Source: Nostocales cyanobacterium LEGE 11386
GTDB lineage: Bacteria; Cyanobacteriota; Cyanobacteriia; Cyanobacteriales; Nostocaceae
Reading direction: 5' to 3'
Assembly (NCBI GenBank): GCA_015207155.1
Contig: JADEXK010000017.1
Coordinates: 28,389 to 92,388, forward strand
DNA: 64,000 bases
Positions 9,536-17,618 of the stretch are shown one piece after another. Under the pieces are notes generated by a model, which saw nothing but the letters and a program-made list of their open reading frames with translations, did no database searches and was not told the origin of the DNA. The position numbers were made by a program, and so were the translations under genes. The stretch's first letter is position 1; each line of letters starts with the position of its first letter.

Positions 9536-9851
9536 CCAAGAATCTGTGATCGACATTGCCAATGCCATCAGGCGCAGCTTACGCTATGCAGATGGGATTA
9601 GTAAGTCGGAACTAGAAACCAATGACGAGAAATTGTCTGCAATCCTCTACCAAATTACAATTATTGGCGAAGCCACCAAACGGATTTCCCAGTCGTTCCG
9701 TCAGCAACATCAAGAAATTCCCTGGCGAGAAATGGCAGGAATGCGAGATGTGATTGTCCATGAATACGATCAGCTTGATTTTGCTGTGATATGGGATGTT
9801 GTTGAAAATAAATTGCCAGAACTTTTGAACTTGATTGATTCTTTACTTTAA
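9525..9851 (+). CDS. hepT: HEPN-domain (DUF86) toxin
   Basis: ATG 9525 overlapping upstream stop; RYADGISKSELETNDEKLSAILYQITIIGEATKRIS...MRDVIVHEY (Rx4-6H). Confidence 0.85.
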   Translation: MPRDQESVIDIANAIRRSLRYADGISKSELETNDEKLSAILYQITIIGEATKRISQSFRQQHQEIPWREMAGMRDVIVHEYDQLDFAVIWDVVENKLPELLNLIDSLL

Positions 9852-10052
9852 AGGTGTTTTGTAGGCAAAGTCCAAAAAACGGCTCCGTCTCATGCCATGA
9901 CTTTCACCCGATTAAGTGGAGTGCGGTAGCGGTTGCTGGCGCCTGGGCAGATTTTCAGGCTAAATTATATAAAAAATGCAGAGAACGTAATTATCAGCAT
10001 TGAAAGATAATGGGATAGGAATAAGGGAAAAAGTTAAAAATAAGTTAAAAAC

Positions 10053-10313
10053 TCAACCTACTTCGTCTAAAGGTTGGATATCATGAAAACGCTCGTAGTC
10101 GATGTAGCGATATCCATCGGCTGTAGGCTGGATAATATCGACAAAGCGATGATTCCAGACAATTTCATTAGCACCATAAGTATGACGGGCATGAACGACC
10201 TGTGCAACTGTTTCATCGATACCACTCACAGAGATGATTAGTAAAGCATTTGTCTGGGTTAATGATTCTGAAGTCATTGCATACAGAGGACTAGACGCAT
10301 CAATTACATGCAT
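10053..10313 (-). pseudogene. C-terminal fragment of an inward-rectifier (KirBac-like) potassium channel
   Basis: SPLYAMTSESLTQTNALLIISVSGIDETVAQVVHARHTYGANEIVWNHRFVDI matches the IRK cytoplasmic domain pattern; no pore region is present. Confidence 0.65.
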
Positions 10314-10319
10314 TACAGA

Positions 10320-10623
10320 CCAAGTTAATGTTTGAATCTTGATGTAAATCCGTGGAATTAAACGCTATTTTTGCTTTCGTGAAAGTTTCGTCAGTCGAAG
10401 TTTCATTCCCTGTTACATTTTGTGAATATTTCACCAAAAACTGCGTCGCTTGACCACTACCACAACATAAATCTAAAACGTGAGTATCTGAGTCAATTGT
10501 TATGTCTTGTAAAGGTAGTTGGCGAAAACGGGCTTCACCGCCTACAGTCAAGGCTGCTAACCAGGCGATCGCATCATATAGCCACTAATAACGGTAACTC
10601 CAATCTCTGAAAATTGTTGCCAT
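10320..10623 (-). pseudogene. N-terminal fragment of a class I SAM-dependent methyltransferase with a nonsense codon
   Basis: Reads MATIFRDWSYRY*WLYDAIAWLAALTVGGEARFRQLPLQ...VLDLCCGSGQATQFLVKYSQNVTG and then loses similarity. Confidence 0.65.
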
Positions 10624-10716
10624 TGCATCTTTCCTGACTATAAAGCTTTATATTTAATAAAGATATATTGTTAACATTAGTAAAAAACCTGAAAAGATTG
10701 GGGGAAAGTAACTGCT

Positions 10717-11883
10717 ATGGGTCGTGTAGGCGTCTTATTACTCAATCTCGGTGGGCCTGATAAGTTAGAGGATGTCGGGCCGTTCTTGTATAACCTATTT
10801 TCCGATCCGGAAATTATTCGCCTACCGTTTCGCTGGTTGCAAAAACCCCTAGCCTGGTTTATTGCCTCACGGCGAACCAGAACATCTCAAGAAAATTATA
10901 AGCAAATCGGCGGTGGTTCCCCTCTCAGGCGAATAACAGAAGCTCAAGGGGAAGCACTGAAACAACAGTTGGGTGATTTGGGACAAGAAGCCAATATCTA
11001 TGTGGGAATGCGTTATTGGCATCCTTATACCGAAGAGGCGATCGCTCAAATTAGTCAAGACAACATTGAGCGTTTGGTAATTTTACCACTGTACCCGCAA
11101 TTCTCCATTAGTACGAGTGGTTCTAGCTTGCGACTGTTAGAAAAACTTTGGCAAGAAAATCCAAAACTTCAGCCGATTGAATACACTGTTATTCCCTCCT
11201 GGTACAAACAACCAGGCTACCTCCAGGCAATGGCTGAACTTATAGCCCAAGAACTGGAACAATTTCCCAATCCCGATGAGGTGCATATCTTTTTCAGCGC
11301 CCACGGTGTTCCTAAAAGCTACGTTGAAGAAGCAGGTGATCCCTACCAGCAAGAAATTGAGGAATGTACTGCTTTAATTATGCAGACCCTCAATCGACCT
11401 AATCTCCACACCTTGGCTTACCAAAGTCGTGTGGGGCCAGTAGAGTGGCTCCAACCCTATACTGAAGATGCACTCAAAGAACTAGGCGCACAAGGTGTAA
11501 AAGATTTAGTTGTCGTGCCTATCAGTTTTGTCTCAGAACACATCGAGACACTACAAGAAATTGACATTGAGTATCGGGAAATAGCCGAAGAATCAGGAAT
11601 TCACAACTTCCGTCGCGCACCTGCGCCCAACACTCACCCGGTATTTATTCAAGCACTCGCAGACCTCGTGATTGATGCGCTAAAAAAACCCAGTTTCCAG
11701 CTTTCGCAAGCTGCCCAAATGAAAAAAAGGGTGAAAATGTACCCCCAAGAGAATTGGGAATGGGGTATGACTACTAGTGCCGAAGTTTGGAATGGTCGTA
11801 TTGCCATGCTGGGCTTTATTGCCTTAATTATTGAGCTAGTTACTGGTCATGGTTTACTACACATGATTGGCCTGTTGCATTAA
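10717..11883 (+). CDS. hemH: Ferrochelatase with C-terminal chlorophyll a/b-binding-like segment
   Basis: [33 protein letters not shown]...[19 protein letters not shown]; tail [22 protein letters not shown]. Confidence 0.97.
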   Translation: MGRVGVLLLNLGGPDKLEDVGPFLYNLFSDPEIIRLPFRWLQKPLAWFIASRRTRTSQENYKQIGGGSPLRRITEAQGEALKQQLGDLGQEANIYVGMRYWHPYTEEAIAQISQDNIERLVILPLYPQFSISTSGSSLRLLEKLWQENPKLQPIEYTVIPSWYKQPGYLQAMAELIAQELEQFPNPDEVHIFFSAHGVPKSYVEEAGDPYQQEIEECTALIMQTLNRPNLHTLAYQSRVGPVEWLQPYTEDALKELGAQGVKDLVVVPISFVSEHIETLQEIDIEYREIAEESGIHNFRRAPAPNTHPVFIQALADLVIDALKKPSFQLSQAAQMKKRVKMYPQENWEWGMTTSAEVWNGRIAMLGFIALIIELVTGHGLLHMIGLLH

Positions 11884-12102
11884 ATCAAAAACACAATAGC
11901 AGTTTTCAACTGAGATAAATTATGGATATCGTTGGGGATGCAGGCTTTGCACCCCCATCTTCGTCTCATGAGTTAAGTTAAAAGTTTTTAAACAAATATT
12001 TAAAATTATCTTGTCTTGGCGTATATTTAATACAAATGTTTAAAAAATAGTATAAAATTTAAACAAAATATTGTTGTATTTCGATGGAGTATAAAATTTT
12101 TT

Positions 12103-12576
12103 ATGGCTAGTGGATTTACTAGACAAGAAACCATCGCTTTGACTGGCATAAGCTCTGGCAGACTAAGCTACTTAGATAGAACTGGGTTGGTAGTGCCAGA
12201 AAAGTTTGGTAATCCTCAGCACCCTAAAGTCGTTTATAAGTGGCAGCAAATTTTAGAAATAAAAACTATTGAAAGATTAAGACAGAAGCTTTCATTACAA
12301 GAAATTAGAAAAGTTTTATACTTTTTAAAGTCAAGAAATTATGAATATTCTTTTTTTAAGCATCGTCTGGTTTTTGTTAATTCACAACTTTATCTAATTG
12401 AAGATATGCAGGATTTCGGTTTGATGGTTTTAGAAACATCTGGAAAAAATCAGGGTCAAGTTGTAATTACTGAAATTGGAGAAATTGGAGATGTAATTAC
12501 AGAATTAGCAAGAGAAGCAGAGAAACATCATGTTTTAGATTTTGATAAACGGACAGGAGTAGTTTTGAAGGGGTAA
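12103..12576 (+). CDS. MerR-like DNA-binding regulator
   Basis: N-terminal HTH FTRQETIALTGISSGRLSYLDRTGLVVPEKFG...IERLRQKLSLQEIRKVLYFL. Confidence 0.7.
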   Translation: MASGFTRQETIALTGISSGRLSYLDRTGLVVPEKFGNPQHPKVVYKWQQILEIKTIERLRQKLSLQEIRKVLYFLKSRNYEYSFFKHRLVFVNSQLYLIEDMQDFGLMVLETSGKNQGQVVITEIGEIGDVITELAREAEKHHVLDFDKRTGVVLKG

Positions 12577-12613
12577 GAGAAATACAGACAAGGAATACAA
12601 GGAGAAACCAGTA

Positions 12614-15600
12614 ATGAGTTCTAATATAGCTGTAAATGAAATATACCAGCAAGTAATGGCACATACTGGCTTCTATCGTGATGGTGTGCCAACTAAAGGA
12701 GTTACAGAAGCGGAAGATATTCGCAATAATAATAAATATTTAGAAAAGCGCATTAAATATAGTGCTGTAATTGATACTGAACAAATTAACGCTACAGCAA
12801 TTTATGAATTGTCTGGTTCACCTTGTATTTATTTTACTCAATTAAAAGAACCTAACCCTAGAAAGATAGCTAAACTACATAAACTGTCTTGGAATCATGG
12901 TTTAGCCCCGATGTTGTGGGTAATTACACCTGATGAGGTATTACTTTATAACTGTTATTCTCAACCCACAGAACAAGATGAAAATGATCCAAATCGGCAT
13001 TTAATCGATAGTTTTGAAACTACTGAAAATGACTTGAACCATATGATTCAATTCGCTAGTCGTCTGCAAATTGAATCAGGTGAGTTTTGGCAATGGCAAA
13101 AAGCAAAGCAAATTGATCGTCAGCAAAGAGTAGATTCAGTTCTTGTAAAAGATTTGAATGATGCTGAAAATAAATTAACGAAAGAAAAAAAACTAGAGCG
13201 TCGATTTGCTCATGCTATTTTAATACGTTCTGTTTTTGTGGCTTATCTGCAAGATAGAGGTATTTTAAATCAAGACTTTTTTAATAATCGTTTTGGAGTG
13301 AATTCATTTTATAAACTGCTAAATGATAAATTTGCAACTTATGAGTTATTTGATTGGTTGCAAACAATTTTTAATGGAGATCTATTTCCTATTTCTCCAG
13401 AAGAAAATAGTGCTGTATACAAAGAGCATCTGGAAGTTGTAAAAAGTTTAATAGGTGGTGTAGAAGAAATAGCGACAGGTCAACAACGTCTATGGCGAGC
13501 TTATGATTTTAATGTCATATCTATAGAATTGATTAGTTCAGTTTATGAAAGTTTTATTTATGCTACTGATTCAAAATCAGCAAAAGAAAATAGTACCCAC
13601 TATACTCCTATAAATTTAGTAGACTTGGTACTTTCTGAAGTATTTAAAGAACTTGATGGTAATGCTAAAGTTTTAGATTTAGCTTGTGGTTCAGGTGTAT
13701 TTTTGGTTGAATCTTTGCGGAGATTAGTTGTTAAACGCTGTGTTAATGGGGAAACTCTAACTCGCCATCTAATTCGTGAAACTCTCTACAATCAAATTTA
13801 TGGTGTAGATATTAATCAACAAGCAGTTCAGATTGCTGCATTTAGTCTTTACCTTACTGCTTTGGAACTAGATTATGAATTAGAGCAAAATCGTCAATTA
13901 ACAGATGATTTAAAATTTCAAAAACTGATAGGGAATAATTTATTTGCCAATAACGCATTTGATGAAACAGCAGAATTTAATAAAATAGAAAAATTTGCAC
14001 AGAGAAAATTTGATGTAATTGTTGGTAATCCTCCTTGGAAAAAATCAAAATCGCACCTCTTGGCATCTGAATACTGTAAACGTAAGCGACCAGAGATGGG
14101 TTATCCAAATGGTTATCCCATAGCTAGAGGTGACAACCCTGACCAGGCTTTTCTCTGGCGTGTTGGAGATTTTGCTAAAGAGGATGCTAAAATTGGCTTA
14201 ATTTTGCATGGAAAACCTTTTTTTAGTCCTGCATCTAAAGCTCAAGAGGCCAAAAAATTTCTTTTTTTAAGGTTTAAGCCAGAAATACTTATTAACTTTT
14301 CTAAGTTAAGAAATGAAAGGTTATTTCCAAATTCTACTGCACCTGCTATGGTGCTAATTGCAAAAAATAAACAGTCTCAACCTAAAGATTCTTTTTATTT
14401 TATTTGTCCTGAAAGTTCTTTAAATTTATTTAAGAGACATGGCATCATTGAAATTGGGCCGGAAAATATAAAAAAACTATCAATATATGAAGCAGCATTT
14501 GACTCTGATATGCTCAAAGTTTCTTCTTGGGGTAATGCCAGAGATTTGAGCATAATTCAGTTTCTGCGTCAATCTTTTCTACCTTTATCTGAACTACTTA
14601 ATCAAGTAGGATGGCATTTTGGAAGAGGTTTTTATGCTGGCAGTGGAGGAGATGAAGTTCCAGAACTATACGGTAAGAAATTTCTGCCATCTGGTAAAAT
14701 GCCAAGATACAAAATAGATATGGATACATTACAACCACTATTAATAACTCAACTTGACCGTCCTAGAAATATTAATATCTACAAAAGCCCTTTAGTAATC
14801 GCAACTAGAGGTCTTCAAGCTTCAGGTTTCTTCTCAGCTTTTAGTGAAGAGGATGTTCTTTATGTAGACACTTATATTGGAATTTCGATTCCACATGAGC
14901 AAATAAATTTAGCTCACTACCTTAATGGTGTTTTTAATTCTTCTTTGACAGCCTATTTTTTGTTTTTAACAGCTTCTTCATGGGGGATTGAGAGAGATGA
15001 AATAAAGACTCAAGATTTAGAACGCTTACCTTTTCCTTTACCAGATGAAAGTCATGGTGTAATTATAAACAAAATTATTGATATAGAAAAACAACTATGC
15101 GAATCCAGTAAACAAGATATATCTGCGAATCTTCAACAACAACTTGATGAAGCTGTATTTAATCTATACGGTTTAAATGAGGAAGAAAAAATTATAATTC
15201 AAGATAAATTAAAATTTACAATTGAGATATGGAACAAACGAAATAAGTCAGTAGCCTTAAAAATCCCTCTAGCTATTGATTTAGAAGCGTATGCTAAACA
15301 ATTCATGAGTGTTATTAAACCCTTTCTTCAGACACTCAACGAAAGAAGTATAGTTGCTGATATATTTAGTATTCCTAAAACACCATTACAGGTGGTTAAA
15401 TTTAGGATAGTACCCTATCCAGGTCGTGAGCCAGTTATACAAACTGTTCAGGCTGGGGATTTGATGACTGTACTGAAAAGTATTGCGAAACAACTACCTC
15501 CACAATTGGCTGACCGCGTTTTCACCCGCCGAAATACCAGAATCTATGTCGGTGAAAATTTGTACATTATTAAACCTGCTCAACTGCGCTACTGGAGTCG

Positions 15601-15658
15601 TTCTGCTGGGTTGAATGATGCCGATACTGTTTTAGCTGAACATTTAAGGAATCGTTAA
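12614..15658 (+). CDS. Large N6-adenine DNA methyltransferase / type IIG-like restriction-modification protein
   Basis: 1014 aa; motif I VLDLACGSGVFLVES preceded by HYTPINLVDLVL, catalytic NPPW (FDVIVGNPPWKKSK), C-terminal target-recognition-like region. Confidence 0.85.
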   Translation: MSSNIAVNEIYQQVMAHTGFYRDGVPTKGVTEAEDIRNNNKYLEKRIKYSAVIDTEQINATAIYELSGSPCIYFTQLKEPNPRKIAKLHKLSWNHGLAPMLWVITPDEVLLYNCYSQPTEQDENDPNRHLIDSFETTENDLNHMIQFASRLQIESGEFWQWQKAKQIDRQQRVDSVLVKDLNDAENKLTKEKKLERRFAHAILIRSVFVAYLQDRGILNQDFFNNRFGVNSFYKLLNDKFATYELFDWLQTIFNGDLFPISPEENSAVYKEHLEVVKSLIGGVEEIATGQQRLWRAYDFNVISIELISSVYESFIYATDSKSAKENSTHYTPINLVDLVLSEVFKELDGNAKVLDLACGSGVFLVESLRRLVVKRCVNGETLTRHLIRETLYNQIYGVDINQQAVQIAAFSLYLTALELDYELEQNRQLTDDLKFQKLIGNNLFANNAFDETAEFNKIEKFAQRKFDVIVGNPPWKKSKSHLLASEYCKRKRPEMGYPNGYPIARGDNPDQAFLWRVGDFAKEDAKIGLILHGKPFFSPASKAQEAKKFLFLRFKPEILINFSKLRNERLFPNSTAPAMVLIAKNKQSQPKDSFYFICPESSLNLFKRHGIIEIGPENIKKLSIYEAAFDSDMLKVSSWGNARDLSIIQFLRQSFLPLSELLNQVGWHFGRGFYAGSGGDEVPELYGKKFLPSGKMPRYKIDMDTLQPLLITQLDRPRNINIYKSPLVIATRGLQASGFFSAFSEEDVLYVDTYIGISIPHEQINLAHYLNGVFNSSLTAYFLFLTASSWGIERDEIKTQDLERLPFPLPDESHGVIINKIIDIEKQLCESSKQDISANLQQQLDEAVFNLYGLNEEEKIIIQDKLKFTIEIWNKRNKSVALKIPLAIDLEAYAKQFMSVIKPFLQTLNERSIVADIFSIPKTPLQVVKFRIVPYPGREPVIQTVQAGDLMTVLKSIAKQLPPQLADRVFTRRNTRIYVGENLYIIKPAQLRYWSRSAGLNDADTVLAEHLRNR

Positions 15659-15661
15659 ATT

Positions 15662-16321
15662 ATGTTGCCATTGGATGATTCAGGTGCTGTTGGACAACCA
15701 TCATTTATTAAGCGATACGACATTATTGCAACAGTCCTTGATCTCATCCAAGCAGCTTGGATTAAAGTATGTCAAAAACCAGAGATTAATATCCAAAGTG
15801 ATGAAGATACTATTGCTGGAGCCTTACATAATGAGATGTGGGCTGAAAAGGAACGCCGAGGTATACATGGGCCACCGAGAATTGAGAATGAAGCAGCCAC
15901 AAGACGTTCTGACAAGAGCTTGAAGCCAGACGGTTTTATAGATTTTAAAATGGTTTACTCATGCAATAGTCTTGAAGATTATTTTGGTATAGAGTGTAAG
16001 CGAGTCAGCAGTACAGAACCAAACAGATATTTAGCAAGAAAGTATGTTGTAGAAGGGGTGAGGCGGTTTGTAACTGGTGCTTATAGCATAGGTCATGACT
16101 ATGCTGCAATGTTAGGTTTTGTGATTGATGGGAAAGTTGCTGAGTGTATTAATTTGATTTGTGATCGCCTGAATAAATATAAAAATGATATATCTTTGAA
16201 AGAAGATTGGGTTGACGAGCAAGGTTTTGGAACAACACGAAATATATATCGTACTCGTCATATTCAAGATAGCCAAAATGATTTAATGACAATTCTCCAT
16301 TTATTTCTTGTAGTGAATTAA
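15662..16321 (+). CDS. Putative PD-(D/E)XK-type nuclease-like protein linked to the methylase
   Basis: 3-nt gap after the methylase stop; LKPDGFIDFKM...DYFGIECKRVS fits a PD...ExK pattern. Confidence 0.55.
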   Translation: MLPLDDSGAVGQPSFIKRYDIIATVLDLIQAAWIKVCQKPEINIQSDEDTIAGALHNEMWAEKERRGIHGPPRIENEAATRRSDKSLKPDGFIDFKMVYSCNSLEDYFGIECKRVSSTEPNRYLARKYVVEGVRRFVTGAYSIGHDYAAMLGFVIDGKVAECINLICDRLNKYKNDISLKEDWVDEQGFGTTRNIYRTRHIQDSQNDLMTILHLFLVVN

Positions 16322-16391
16322 ATTTTTATCCTTATCAAAGTAGAGTCAAACCTACAGTCAGCTACGCTAATGCCAAGGAGATGCGATCGCT

Positions 16392-16949
16392 ATGACTCAA
16401 CTAAAACCTCAACTCACACTAAAAGAATTTCTCGCACTACCATCCGGGGATATTACCTACGAATTAGTTGACGGCGAAGCAAAAGCAAAAATGGCACCAA
16501 AAAGATTCCATTCCAGATTAACCCTTGCTATTAGTCAACTTCTCATACTATGGGCACAAAATCGTGGTGAGATTGGTATCGAATGGGCAGTTACTTTAAA
16601 ACGCCAAGGTCGCGATTGGGTTCCCGTACCAGACTTACTTTATATTTCCTATTCTCGCCTTTCTAATGAAGTAATTGAGGATGAAGCTTGTCCCATACCT
16701 CCAGACTTAGTCATTGAAATTATCTCACCTGACCAAACCTTTGGACAAATGAGCGCCAAAGCCACAGATTACCTCGATGCTGGTGTGATGCGAGTTTGGG
16801 TTGTGGACGCAAGAGCGAAAACAGTTACAATTTTTTATCCTGATACCCGACCTCAAACAAAAACTAGTGTAGACAGTTTAGAAGATTCTTTATTTGAAGG
16901 GTTGCAAATTACACCACAACAAATTTTTCAACAGGCAGGAATTCCTTAG
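16392..16949 (+). CDS. Uma2 family (DUF820) endonuclease-like protein
   Basis: LTLKEFLALPSGDITYELVDGEAKAKMAPKRFHSRL...PVPDLLYISYSR...PPDLVIEIISPDQTFGQMSAKATDYLDAGVMRVWVVD. Confidence 0.88.
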   Translation: MTQLKPQLTLKEFLALPSGDITYELVDGEAKAKMAPKRFHSRLTLAISQLLILWAQNRGEIGIEWAVTLKRQGRDWVPVPDLLYISYSRLSNEVIEDEACPIPPDLVIEIISPDQTFGQMSAKATDYLDAGVMRVWVVDARAKTVTIFYPDTRPQTKTSVDSLEDSLFEGLQITPQQIFQQAGIP

Positions 16950-17305
16950 CGATCGCCTCAATATAAGTAGTCGTGCAAAATAAATTATCTAGCTAGAAAA
17001 GGTGACAGGCTTCGCCGTGAGCGTCAGCCGAACGGTGACAGTAGCAGATAAAGCAGTTTTTACCAAAGTGAGAAGACAGTTGCATCCTCCTAAAGTCTCT
17101 ATTCTGCATCGATGTATCTGCGTTCTATGGACGCACAGATGAACTCGCAACATTAGAAAAATGGGCGTTGCTGAATCACAATATGAATTATGCAAGACCT
17201 GACATTAGGTGCGATCGCATTGCACGTTAAGAAATGTAAAAACCCCACTCAGTCTTGAGCAGGGCTGTGTAAAGATTTATTTACTAAAATGAGCAGTTTT
17301 GATTT

Positions 17306-17410
17306 CTAGAACACATTCATGATGGCGATGATGCTGACACTGGTCAACATGATCAAAGCACCCATAATCATAGACACACCCAATTGATTAGGAAGTTTTG
17401 AGTTATTCAT
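17306..17410 (-). CDS. Candidate 34-aa single-TM small protein
   Basis: MNNSKLPNQLGVSMIMGALIMLTSVSIIAIMNVF*, read from the complement; below the ORF-track length cutoff. Confidence 0.4.
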   Translation of the reverse strand: MNNSKLPNQLGVSMIMGALIMLTSVSIIAIMNVF

Positions 17411-17618
17411 TTTTAGTAAAATCCTTTTTTTGATTATTCTATTAACGTTATCAGTAACAGCATAAATATCTATAAAAGCACTATAAAACTTAAGAGATTG
17501 TAAATTTTCTTAGTAAAAACTGTAGTATTTACTTAAAAATTCGGTCATTTATATGCCTGAATTAGCAAAACTGACTTGAGCCTTTGTGTAATTACGGTTG
17601 ACAAGTATCTTATGTAAC

